Shown one piece after another: positions 36,429 to 43,823 of a stretch of DNA of 64,000 nucleotides. The stretch is from NCBI RefSeq assembly GCF_025950095.1, contig NZ_JAPDDR010000003.1, forward strand, positions 1 through 64,000, read 5' to 3'. Position numbers and translations under genes: made by a program. How positions within the stretch are numbered: the first letter of the stretch is position 1; each line of letters opens with the position of its first letter. Under the pieces are notes generated by a model that saw only the letters and a program-made list of their open reading frames with translations, made no database searches and was not told the origin of the DNA. The DNA comes from Luteolibacter rhizosphaerae. Lineage in GTDB: Bacteria > Verrucomicrobiota > Verrucomicrobiia > Verrucomicrobiales > Akkermansiaceae.

Positions 36429-37601
36429 TCAGAGCCCGGCACTCTCGTGCTTGGCTTCTTCCTTCTGCTTGTTGGCAGCGGTCTTCTCCATCTCCTCGAT
36501 CTTCTTGCGGAGACCGTCGACTTCCTGGGTCTTGGTGGCGACTTGCTGCTTCAGGCCGCTCTGCTGGTCGAGGGCGGCAGCGAGTTGGCCGTTCACTTCC
36601 TTGAGCTGGCTTTCCATCGCGGCGCGGGCCTGCTCGGACTTGTCGCGGGCGGAGGAGACTTCCTGGATCATGGCGGTGGCCTTGGTGGCTTGGTCCTTCA
36701 CGGCCTGAATCTCGGCGCTGAGCGGCTCCATGGTGGAGCGGAGTTCGGCGGACTGCTTCTGCAGATTCGCGAGGGCATCGCGGGTGGCGGCGAGTTCACC
36801 GCGGGTCGCGTCGAGGTTCTTCTCGGCGACTGCCTTGGCGTCCTTCAGGCCGTTCGACTCGTTGCGGGCGGCTTGGAGATACTCGTTGGAGACGGCGAGG
36901 TTGCGGGCGATGGCATCGCGCTCTTGCCGGGCCTTGTCGAGTTCGGCGAGCTGCTGCTTGGCGCTGGCTTTCAGTTGCTCGTAACCCTTCTTGAGCTCTT
37001 TCACGAGGCCTTCGCTGGCCGAGAGGAGACGCTTGCTTTCCACGTGGGCTTTTGCCTCGGCGGCGAGCTTGCCCTGCACTTCGGCTTGGGCTCCTTGCAA
37101 GGTGGCGATCTCCTTCTTGAGCTCGACGCGTTCGGCGGGAGCCTGCAGCTCGCCGCGCACTTTGTTGAGGTCGGACTTGATGGCGCCGAATTCCTGCATG
37201 GCGACGCTCATCTCATCGCGGAAGGCGGCGAGCTTCTGGAAGGCCTGCTCCCCGGCACCGAGCTTGCGCTCGAGCACGGTGGCCTTGTCTTTCCATTGCC
37301 AGACTTCGTGGTTCGAACTCTCAAGCTGCTTACGCAGGGCGGAGAGTTGTCCCTCGAGTTGTTGTTTTGCTTGGCGAACGGCCTCGGTCTCCTTCACGGC
37401 GGCATCGCGCTGGCCGGCCACATCGGCGGCCTCCTTGCGTGCATCGGTGATGGCGGAGTTCATGGCCTCGAAATGCTTCTGCAGGCCGGTGAAGGCGTCA
37501 GCGGCCGCCGGGGCAGGGGCGGCAGGCTTCTCTTCGCCTTTGACGATGGGGCTCATGGCCACGGCGAGACTCATCCAAATCGGTGTCGGAATGCGCTTCA
37601 T
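36429..37601 (-). CDS. Secreted long coiled-coil protein
   Basis: 390 residues. The N-terminus MKRIPTPIWMSLAVAMSPIV is a signal peptide, followed by an A/P-rich linker (EEKPAAPAPAAADAF). From about residue 40 to the end the protein is one continuous coiled coil with heptads, for example REAADVAGQRDAAVKETEAV and LKDAKAVAEKNLDATRGELA, and lacks a globular or membrane domain. The composition is rich in A, E, K and Q. A structural or spacer role in the periplasm is inferred. It is a single-gene unit with its own terminator. Confidence 0.8.
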   Translation of the reverse strand: MKRIPTPIWMSLAVAMSPIVKGEEKPAAPAPAAADAFTGLQKHFEAMNSAITDARKEAADVAGQRDAAVKETEAVRQAKQQLEGQLSALRKQLESSNHEVWQWKDKATVLERKLGAGEQAFQKLAAFRDEMSVAMQEFGAIKSDLNKVRGELQAPAERVELKKEIATLQGAQAEVQGKLAAEAKAHVESKRLLSASEGLVKELKKGYEQLKASAKQQLAELDKARQERDAIARNLAVSNEYLQAARNESNGLKDAKAVAEKNLDATRGELAATRDALANLQKQSAELRSTMEPLSAEIQAVKDQATKATAMIQEVSSARDKSEQARAAMESQLKEVNGQLAAALDQQSGLKQQVATKTQEVDGLRKKIEEMEKTAANKQKEEAKHESAGL

Positions 37602-37753
37602 TGTAAAAGGTGAGTTCAGGTTCGTTGCGAGTCGTAACGCAACAACTACTCAGGACAAAGCGATATTTAATCAGACTTAAGCAATTTCGTCCGCTTTGTT
37701 TCTACTCATGCAGAATGCCCCTGCATGCGTGACGAATCCTTCACCGGGGGCGC

Positions 37754-38428
37754 CTACTCGCCGAGTAGGTCGGGACGATTCGCGCGCGTGCGTTCGAGGG
37801 CTTTCTCCTGCTTCCACTTGATTATCTTCGCATGGTGACCGGAGGTCAGAACCTCAGGGACTTTCATGCCGCGGAAGTCGATCGGGCGGGTGTAGGCGGG
37901 TGCTTCGAGGAGATTCGGATCCGAGAAGGATTCATCCTGGTGCGAGCGTTCATCGCCGAGAGCACCGGGGAGAAGGCGCACGATGGCATCGGTGACAACG
38001 GCAGCGGCGATGGCTCCATTTGTGAGGACGTAATCGCCGATGGAGAGTTCGAGATCGACGAGGCTTTCGATGACGCGGTGGTCCACTCCTTCGTAGTGAC
38101 CGCAGAGGAGGATGAGGTGCTGCGCTTCCGAGAGTTCGCGCGCGATGGCCTGCTTGAAGACGCGGCCCTGCGGGGTCATCAGGATGATCTTAGTCTCGGG
38201 CCTGCGGAGTTCTTCGATGGCGGCGAAGATTGGTCCCGGCATCATCAGCATACCTTGGCCTCCGCCGCAGAGCGTGTCGTCCGTGCGGCGGTGCTTGTCG
38301 GTGGACCAGTCGCGGATGTTGTGCGCATGGATCTCCACCAAGCCTGCGGCACGGGCGCGCTGGATGATGCTCTCACTCAGGGGAGCCAGCGCGATCTCGG
38401 GGAAGAGGGTGAGGATGTCGATGCGCAA
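37754..38428 (-). CDS. trmD: TrmD: tRNA (guanine37-N1)-methyltransferase
   Basis: 224 residues, normal for TrmD, starting at TTG (38428) since no ATG fits the conserved N-terminus RIDILTLFPE. The SPOUT knot is clear: GGGQGMLMMPGPI, LLCGHYEGVDHRV, LSIGDYVLTNGAIAA, and the C-terminal VPEVLTSGHHAKIIKWK. It methylates G37 of tRNAs using S-adenosylmethionine to prevent frameshifting. In many bacteria it lies in rpsP-rimM-trmD-rplS, but here it stands alone between a coiled-coil gene and a zinc-ribbon membrane protein. Confidence 0.96.
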   Translation of the reverse strand: MRIDILTLFPEIALAPLSESIIQRARAAGLVEIHAHNIRDWSTDKHRRTDDTLCGGGQGMLMMPGPIFAAIEELRRPETKIILMTPQGRVFKQAIARELSEAQHLILLCGHYEGVDHRVIESLVDLELSIGDYVLTNGAIAAAVVTDAIVRLLPGALGDERSHQDESFSDPNLLEAPAYTRPIDFRGMKVPEVLTSGHHAKIIKWKQEKALERTRANRPDLLGE

Positions 38429-38480
38429 GACCTTGCAAAGGTGCGGTCGCTTGGCGGGGGCGACAAGCCTTGAGGGCTGA

Positions 38481-39683
38481 CTATCGTCCGCCTGCGACCA
38501 AGACGATCACCGCGATCACCAGAATCACCAGCAAGGTGACGAAGGCGATCTTCCACGGGCTGAGGGGGAAGCGGGCGTGGGTGGTGCCGGTGACGGCGTT
38601 CACGGCTCCCTGCCAAGTCTTGCCGCGATATTGGTAGGCGAGCAACCAGATGGGCACGAGGATGTGCTTGAAGGTCTTGTCGCTGAAGGACGGGCGGATC
38701 TGGAGATTGCGATAGGTGTCGCCCGGGACTTCGCGGCCGCACATCTCGCGGAGGATCCCTTCCATGGTGCCGAAGCCGAGGCGCGCGGCATCGAGCAAGG
38801 GGACCTGATAATGCTCCACCTGCCAGCCGGAAACATAGCGCGTTTCGTAGGGCACGAGGTCCTTGGTCGGGAAGGGCTCGAGGCGGCGGAGCAGATCGAT
38901 ATCGAGACCGCGGGAGCCGGAGACGACGATGTCATCGAACCAGGTGGAAACATGGCCGCTGGCAGGCCGCCAGCGGATGCGGCGTTCCTGGCGCGTGACC
39001 GTATTGCCATTCGCATCCCGGTCGCGGACGGTGACGTAATAGTAGGTGCCGCTATCCGCGGTCCACGGGCACTCGGCAGAGGAATCGAAGGTCCAATAGG
39101 GCAGGTAGACCCGATGGATGCGATCGATCAGATTGCGGCGCTTGAGGTCGTTCGGGGCGAACCATCGCTCGCCGAGGAACTTCTTCAGCGAGTGATAGGC
39201 GGTCTCCTTCGAGACGACGGCGGGCAGCAGGGACTCCGGCGTGATCGGGCTGTCGATGTCCTGGTAGTCGAGAAGCTCGGGGGAGCCGCAGAAGTCGCAA
39301 TGCTGGGCCACGGTCTCGGCGCTACGGACGAGCACGGCGTGGCAGTTGTTGCACTGCACGCGGCGGGTGGAAGTGTCCACGCTGCGGCCCTTATCGCCCA
39401 AGTCAACGAGGGCTTGGTCGAGGTCGTGCTCGACGATGGCATCCGGCAGCGGCGGCGGGCCGAGGCGCGGGAAATGGGTGCCGCAGTAAGGGCATACCAG
39501 CTCAGCCTTGCCCGGATCCCACTCCGCCTTGCCACCGCATTCCGGGCAGACGTGGCGCTCCATCGAACGCACCTCCGCCGCCACACCGCGCTGTTCGGGC
39601 ATGGCGGGGGGTATGCGCTTCGGCGGCACCTCGATCGGCGCGGCGCTTTCGTCCGGAGATTCCGGTGACTCGGGATGTTCCAT
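38481..39683 (-). CDS. Zinc-ribbon membrane protein, partner of the SPFH protein
   Basis: 400 residues. After a P/E-rich N-terminus come two zinc ribbons: CPECGG with CPYCG (about 46-68) and CNNCH with CDFCG (about 108-130). A domain of about 220 residues follows (WFAPNDLKRRNLIDRIHRVY, YLPYWTFDSSAECPW, ERRIRWRPASGHVSTWFDDI). One transmembrane helix at the C-terminus (about 377-397, IAFVTLLVILVIAVIVLVAG) anchors it. TFIIB-type zinc-ribbon membrane proteins of this type occur beside SPFH/YdjI-like genes, and here the SPFH gene precedes by 41 bases in the same direction. A membrane-associated stress or scaffolding complex is inferred by comparison with Bacillus YdjGHI. Confidence 0.8.
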   Translation of the reverse strand: MEHPESPESPDESAAPIEVPPKRIPPAMPEQRGVAAEVRSMERHVCPECGGKAEWDPGKAELVCPYCGTHFPRLGPPPLPDAIVEHDLDQALVDLGDKGRSVDTSTRRVQCNNCHAVLVRSAETVAQHCDFCGSPELLDYQDIDSPITPESLLPAVVSKETAYHSLKKFLGERWFAPNDLKRRNLIDRIHRVYLPYWTFDSSAECPWTADSGTYYYVTVRDRDANGNTVTRQERRIRWRPASGHVSTWFDDIVVSGSRGLDIDLLRRLEPFPTKDLVPYETRYVSGWQVEHYQVPLLDAARLGFGTMEGILREMCGREVPGDTYRNLQIRPSFSDKTFKHILVPIWLLAYQYRGKTWQGAVNAVTGTTHARFPLSPWKIAFVTLLVILVIAVIVLVAGGR

Positions 39684-39724
39684 GTCACGATGCCGGGGCG
39701 GATCGCCCCCGCGCGGCCACGATT

Positions 39725-40804
39725 TCAGTGGGCGAGGAAGGCATCGAGCGCGGCGCGGGTGACGCGATAGCTGGAGCCGATCTTCTTGGCGGCCAGGCTG
39801 CCGGATTCGATCTCCGCCATCACGTCCGCCTCGGAGACCCCGAGCATGCGGGCGACCGTGGCGGGATCCAGCACGTCAGGATTCACCGGGGCTGCCGCCA
39901 CTGCTGCGGGTGCGGCCCCCGGAAGCGGCGGCGGAGCACCGCCGGAAAGACCGCCCTGCTGCATGAGTTCCTTCGCGACGGCGAATCCGACGGCGAGTTC
40001 GCTGGCCATGCCGGCGGCACCACCACCGGCTCCGCCGCCCGCGGCCATCCCCTGCCCCATCTGGTACTTCACGTAGTCGTTCAGATTACCGATGGCGGAC
40101 ATCGCGGAGCGCTTATCGATCGCTTCCTCCACTTCGGGCGGGACGCTGACGTTCTCGACAATGAAGGAGGCCACCTCGATGCCGTACTTGGCTGAGATCA
40201 CCGGGTTGATCAGAGGTAGTAGCGCATCGCCGAGCTCGGTGTAGCGGGTGGCCACGTCGAAGACCGGCACGTGCGCGTTCGCCAGCGCATCCGAGAAAAT
40301 GCTGACCACGCGGGAGCGCATGGTGTCCGCGAATTCATCCACGCGGAAGTCATGGTCGGAGCCGGCCACTTCCTTCAGGAAGGTCTGCACGTTCACCACC
40401 TTGAAATCGTAGGTGCCGTAGGCGCGGGCGCGGACGATGCCCAGATCGGCATCGCGCAGCATGATCGGGTTCGCGGTGCCCCACTTGTTGCCGGTGAAGA
40501 GGCGGGTGTTGACGAAATAGACGTCCGCCTTGAAGGGGCTCTGGAAGCCATACTTCCAGCCCTTGATGCGGGTGAGAACGGGAATGTTATCCGTGACCAG
40601 CGTGTGCTTGCCCGGACCGAAGGTATCCCCGAACTGCCCGAGATAGAGGAACTGCGCGGTCTGGCTCTCGCGCACGATGAGCTGGGCGCCGTTCTTGATC
40701 GCCTTGTCATCATCCGGGAAACGCCATGCGATGGTGTCCCGCGAATCGTCCTGCCACTCGATGATTTCGAGAAGCTCGCCCTTGATGAAATCCATGAGTC
40801 CCAT
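39725..40804 (-). CDS. SPFH (YdjI-like) protein with C-terminal excisionase-type HTH
   Basis: 359 residues. The first 230 residues form an SPFH/virion-core-like domain (GPGKHTLVTDNIPVLTRIKG, YGTYDFKVVNVQTFLKEVAG, RYTELGDALLPLINPVISAK). A G/A/P-rich linker (about 245-305) follows. The last 50 residues (LDPATVARMLGVSEADVMAE, IGSSYRVTRAALDAFLAH) match the excisionase/HTH_17 pattern, where relatives usually carry a zinc ribbon or GYF-like domain. SPFH proteins organise membrane microdomains. The HTH may be a protein-binding rather than DNA-binding adaptor. It heads a two-gene unit with the zinc-ribbon protein. Confidence 0.85.
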   Translation of the reverse strand: MGLMDFIKGELLEIIEWQDDSRDTIAWRFPDDDKAIKNGAQLIVRESQTAQFLYLGQFGDTFGPGKHTLVTDNIPVLTRIKGWKYGFQSPFKADVYFVNTRLFTGNKWGTANPIMLRDADLGIVRARAYGTYDFKVVNVQTFLKEVAGSDHDFRVDEFADTMRSRVVSIFSDALANAHVPVFDVATRYTELGDALLPLINPVISAKYGIEVASFIVENVSVPPEVEEAIDKRSAMSAIGNLNDYVKYQMGQGMAAGGGAGGGAAGMASELAVGFAVAKELMQQGGLSGGAPPPLPGAAPAAVAAAPVNPDVLDPATVARMLGVSEADVMAEIESGSLAAKKIGSSYRVTRAALDAFLAH

Positions 40805-40891
40805 AGCCCGGTGATAGTTGGTTCCCTATCAGGTTGAAGGCAAGGACGGGCGGGATTCAATGAGAATCCGGCGGCGATTTCGGAACGGCTC

Positions 40892-42472
40892 TCAGTCCAG
40901 GAACTTGCCGGGATTGAGCAGGCCTTGGGGATCAAGCGCATCCTTGAGCGCGAGATGGACATCGAAAGAGACCTCACCGAGGGCTTGCTTGATCCATGGC
41001 TTCTTGGCGATGCCGACGCCGTGCTCGCCGGTGATGGCGCCGCCGTGGTCGAGGATCCAGGCGAAGAGCTGGTCGAGCGCGTGTTCCGCCTTCTCCCGCA
41101 CCGGCGGGTCATCGAAATTCGCGACCATGAGATTCACATGGATGTTCCCGTCTCCCGCGTGGCCGAAGCAGGCAACCGGGATGCCGGTGTCCTCTTCCAT
41201 GCGTCGCGCGAAATCCACCAGATCGACCAAGGCGGAACGGGGAACGACGATGTCCTCGTTGAGCTTGGTGAGCCCGGTATCGCGGAGAGAGAAGGAGAAC
41301 TCGCGGCGGAGCTGCCAGAGGGCTTCGCACTGCTGCTCGGTGGTAGCGCGGTCCACGCGGGTGGCACCAAGCTCGTGAAGAAGTGTATCAAGCTCCGCCG
41401 ACTCGCTCTCCACGGCGACGGGGCGACCATCGACCTCCACCATCAGGTGGGCCTGGCCTTCCGGAAGGGAATCCGGCCCGAGCTTGCGACGCGCGGCGGC
41501 CAGGGTGAAGCCATCGGTAATCTCCAGCGCGGAGGGAAGGTGCCCGCGATTCAGTATCCGCTGCACGGCGGCGGCGGCGGCGGGAAAATCCGGGAAGACC
41601 GCGGCGAGCATCGCCCGCGCGGGAGGCTTGGGAATCAGGCGCAGGGTCACTTCCGTGACGACGCCGAGCATGCCCTCCGAGCCGGTGAAAAGGCCGCAGA
41701 GATCGAAGCCGGTCTTATTCTTGTGGACGCGGCCGCCGCAGCGCAGCACACGGCCATCCGCCAGCACGACCTCCAGGCCGAGGACGTAGTGGCGGGTGAC
41801 GCCGTACTTGAGGCAGCGGGGACCGCCGGCATTCGTGGCGACGTTACCCCCGATCGAGCAATCCTTCAGCGAGGCCGGGTCCGGTGGGTAGTCCCAGCCG
41901 ACAGCATGCGCCGCCTGCTGGAGATCTCCGGTGATGACGCCGGGCTGCACCACCGCCACGCCATCGGCGGGGTTCAGCTCGATGATCTTTTTCATCCGCG
42001 CCACCGAGAGGGCGATGCCGCCCTCCACCGGGACGCAGCCGCCCACATAACCGTAGCCGGCACCGCGCGTGGTGACCGGGATGCTGAGCTTGGAAGCGAA
42101 GCGCAGGGTCTTCGAGACATCCTGCGTGGATTCGGCGAAGACGACGATATCCGGCAACTGGCGCGCATACCATTTATCCGCGGCGTGGGCCTCCAGATCG
42201 GCAGGGCGGATGGAGACCTTGCCCGGCCCGAGCAAGCTGGTGAGCTCGGCGGCGATCTTCTCGATCGAGCTGTCCGCGCCGGTATTTGCGCTGGATCGCG
42301 AGGGCGCCTGATAGGCCGGCAATGTAGGGCCATCGGGCTTTGGCGGGACGGCCTGCGGGCTATCCAAGTCGCTGAAAACCTCTTCCTCGTTCGCGCTGCC
42401 TTGGGCATTCTTCTCGCCCTTGGTCGAGCCGGTGCGGGAGATCCAAGAAGAGCGCTTGGGTGGAAGGTTCAT
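40892..42472 (-). CDS. glcD: FAD-linked oxidase, glycolate oxidase GlcD type
   Basis: 526 residues from the ATG at 42472; the longer frame to 42658 runs into the tandem repeats and is rejected. The PCMH-type FAD domain has TRGAGYGYVGGCVPVEGGIA and SIGGNVATNAGGPRCLKYG. The C-terminal FAD-oxidase domain has CFGHAGDGNIHVNLM and GAITGEHGVGIAKKPW, the metal- and substrate-binding His residues. Such enzymes oxidise glycolate or D-lactate to keto acids. The first 65 residues (KGEKNAQGSANEEEVFSDLD) are an unusual polar extension. The partners glcE and glcF are absent, so a stand-alone D-lactate/glycolate dehydrogenase is possible. Confidence 0.9.
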   Translation of the reverse strand: MNLPPKRSSWISRTGSTKGEKNAQGSANEEEVFSDLDSPQAVPPKPDGPTLPAYQAPSRSSANTGADSSIEKIAAELTSLLGPGKVSIRPADLEAHAADKWYARQLPDIVVFAESTQDVSKTLRFASKLSIPVTTRGAGYGYVGGCVPVEGGIALSVARMKKIIELNPADGVAVVQPGVITGDLQQAAHAVGWDYPPDPASLKDCSIGGNVATNAGGPRCLKYGVTRHYVLGLEVVLADGRVLRCGGRVHKNKTGFDLCGLFTGSEGMLGVVTEVTLRLIPKPPARAMLAAVFPDFPAAAAAVQRILNRGHLPSALEITDGFTLAAARRKLGPDSLPEGQAHLMVEVDGRPVAVESESAELDTLLHELGATRVDRATTEQQCEALWQLRREFSFSLRDTGLTKLNEDIVVPRSALVDLVDFARRMEEDTGIPVACFGHAGDGNIHVNLMVANFDDPPVREKAEHALDQLFAWILDHGGAITGEHGVGIAKKPWIKQALGEVSFDVHLALKDALDPQGLLNPGKFLD

Positions 42473-42621
42473 CGGAATGAGAATCGCCCGTTCCGGCAGG
42501 ACGGTCAATTCACGAGGATGTAAGGCCTGCTCCGGAGCCCTATCTCCGGAAACCCGCTCTCGAGTTGCACGGAACCCCTTGTTAGAGAGTGCCCTACGAG
42601 GCCTTCGCGCTTCGTCCGCGC

Positions 42622-42752
42622 AAACGAAAGGGGCCGCACACTCGTGCGGCCCCATCATTTCGTCATGAAATCAGTCGAGGGTTACCAGCCCGCCGACAGG
42701 TGTAGGTATGGCAGAATCCGGCAAGTCTGTCTTGTCCCTAAGATTTGGGACA
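42622..42752 (-). ncRNA. Repeat unit 1: candidate structured RNA
   Basis: Read on the minus strand: 5' hairpin tgtcccaaatcttagggaca, a linker with ggcgggctggtaacc, a small hairpin atttc-atgac-gaaat, and the 3' hairpin ggggccgcac-gagt-gtgcggcccc (42653-42630) followed by tttcgttt. No convincing ORF is seen; the longest frame in one unit, TTG-started at about 42721, is 17 codons and is not kept in frame in the other units. Whether it is an independent sRNA, a leader element of glcD or a mobile repeat is unknown. Confidence 0.35.
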
Positions 42753-42774
42753 CCCCGGGAAAGCCTTCTCCCGG

Positions 42775-42909
42775 AAACGAAGCGGGGCCGTGCACTCGCA
42801 CGGCCCCGATCATTTCGTCATGAAATCAGTTTCGGGGGTTACCAGCCCGCCGACGGGTATAGGTATGGCAGGATCCGGCAATCCTGTCTTGTCCCCAAGA
42901 TTTGGGACA
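42775..42909 (-). ncRNA. Repeat unit 2: candidate structured RNA with covarying terminator stem
   Basis: Same layout as unit 1. The 3' stem is ggggccgtgc-actc-gcacggcccc on the plus strand (42784-42807). Compared with units 1 and 3, stem pairs 8 and 9 change from C-G and A-T to T-A and G-C, with both strands changing so pairing is kept. The 5' hairpin is extended to an 8-bp stem (cttgtccc / gggacaag). Downstream tail is weaker (gcttcgttt). Confidence 0.38.
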
Positions 42910-42933
42910 AGCCCCGGGGGAGGACCTCCCGGC

Positions 42934-43063
42934 AAACGAAAAGGGCCGCACACTCGTGCGGCCCCATCATTTCGTCATGAAATCGGTCGAGGGTTACCAG
43001 CCCGCGGACAATGAAGGAATCGCACAATCGGCGGGATTTGTCTTGTCCCTAAGATTTGGGACA
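42934..43063 (-). ncRNA. Repeat unit 3: candidate structured RNA, promoter-proximal copy
   Basis: First copy in the minus direction, directly after the response-regulator gene. It keeps the 5' hairpin (43063-43044), the atttc-gaaat hairpin and the GC hairpin (42965-42942, outermost pair mismatched) but has a diverged middle (gacaatgaaggaatcgcaca). The tail is ttttcgttt. Its terminator may also end the two-component transcript. Confidence 0.38.
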
Positions 43064-43075
43064 CAGACCTAACCC

Positions 43076-43089
43076 ATTGATTAATCAAT
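43076..43089. promoter_or_regulatory. Perfect 14-base palindrome attgattaatcaat
   Basis: The sequence attgattaatcaat equals its own reverse complement. It lies in the AT-rich 40-base gap between the response-regulator stop (43107) and repeat unit 3, the only AT-rich spot in this area. It could be a regulator binding site upstream of the array, or part of a promoter. Confidence 0.35.
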
Positions 43090-43106
43090 AAAATCACCCC
43101 GAAAAC

Positions 43107-43799
43107 TCAGGACAAATCGAGCAATCCGCGGCGAATTGCCTCACTCACGGCGGCCGGAAGGTTGCGCACGTGAAGCTTATCGAAGCAGCGCTTGATGTAT
43201 TCCGTGACCGAATGCTGGCTGAGGCCGAGCTTGTCCGCGACCTCCTGGCGGGTGAGGCCCTTGGCGGAAAGCTGGAGCACCTCCGACTCGCGGGCGGACA
43301 GCGTTTCGGCGGCAGGAATCGGGCTGAGCTGGCGGAAAGTCTGCAGGATCATTCCCGCGATCTTCGGGTCCAAGGGGGTGCCTCCGGCCAAGACTTCCTC
43401 CAGCGTCGCGATCAGGCGGGTGGCGCTGCCGGCTTTCACCAAGTAGCCGTGGGCCCCCGCTTCAAGAGCGGCGAAAACCTTCGCCTTGTCGGTGAAGGCG
43501 GTCAGCACGAGCACCTGCACGAGAGGAAGAAGTTCGCGCACTTTCTTGATCCCCTCCACGCCGCTCATGCCGGGCAGACCGAGATCGGAAAGAACAAGAT
43601 CCGCCTCCAAGCCGCCACGGATCGCCTCGATGGCGTCCTCCATGGTGGAGAACTCCCCGACGCAGCTATAGCCGCGCTCGGTCAGCACCATGGACACGGA
43701 CTCGCGGAAGTCGGCGTGGTCCTCGATCAGGATCAGGCGGATCGCCTTCTTGTCGGTGGCGGCTTTGGTCTGGAGGTCTCCGGTCAACGGGTCACTCAT
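43107..43799 (-). CDS. NarL/FixJ-type response regulator
   Basis: 230 residues from the ATG at 43799; an eight-residue upstream extension is unsupported. The receiver domain (about 20-140) has acidic pair ED at 26-27, the phospho-acceptor Asp72 in VLSDLGLPGMSG, Thr in VLVLTAFTD and Lys in GYLVKAG. The LuxR-type helix-turn-helix is LSARESEVLQLSAKGLTRQE plus DKLGLSQHSVTEYIKRCFDK. The gene starts 24 bases after the kinase stop, so the pair forms one transcript. It is immediately upstream of the tandem repeat array. Confidence 0.95.
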   Translation of the reverse strand: MSDPLTGDLQTKAATDKKAIRLILIEDHADFRESVSMVLTERGYSCVGEFSTMEDAIEAIRGGLEADLVLSDLGLPGMSGVEGIKKVRELLPLVQVLVLTAFTDKAKVFAALEAGAHGYLVKAGSATRLIATLEEVLAGGTPLDPKIAGMILQTFRQLSPIPAAETLSARESEVLQLSAKGLTRQEVADKLGLSQHSVTEYIKRCFDKLHVRNLPAAVSEAIRRGLLDLS

Positions 43800-43823
43800 A
43801 CGACCAATCCGGCAGCACCGCAA

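Larger units (their letters stand above)
42622..43063 (-). repeat. Array of three tandem structured repeats (about 130 bases each)
   Basis: Three units at 42622-42752, 42775-42909 and 42934-43063 are separated by spacers of 22 and 24 bases. Each unit runs aaacga, a 10-bp GC hairpin, catttcgtcatgaaatc, a conserved ggttaccagcccgc block, and ends with tgtccc-n8-gggaca. Unit 3 differs mainly in the middle (after cccgcggac). Spacer 1 carries ccggga-n8-tcccgg. The minus orientation puts the GC hairpin 3' with a TTTCGTTT tail, as an intrinsic terminator. The array lies between the response-regulator stop (43107) and glcD (42472), both on the minus strand. Confidence 0.95.

Noticed and set aside
36327-37613. 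Plus-strand frame of 428 codons opposite the coiled-coil gene
   Set aside because: Antisense shadow of a heptad-repeat, high-GC gene; no family similarity.
42472-42658. Longer N-terminus for the glcD-like protein reaching into repeat unit 1
   Set aside because: The extra residues are translated terminator sequence; the ATG at 42472 fits better.
42708-42980. A 90-codon plus-strand frame through the tandem repeats
   Set aside because: It arises from the GC hairpins, differs between units and lacks family similarity; the repeats explain it.
42622-43063. CRISPR array
   Set aside because: Only three long units with internal variation and GC hairpins, no short direct repeats with unique spacers and no cas genes.
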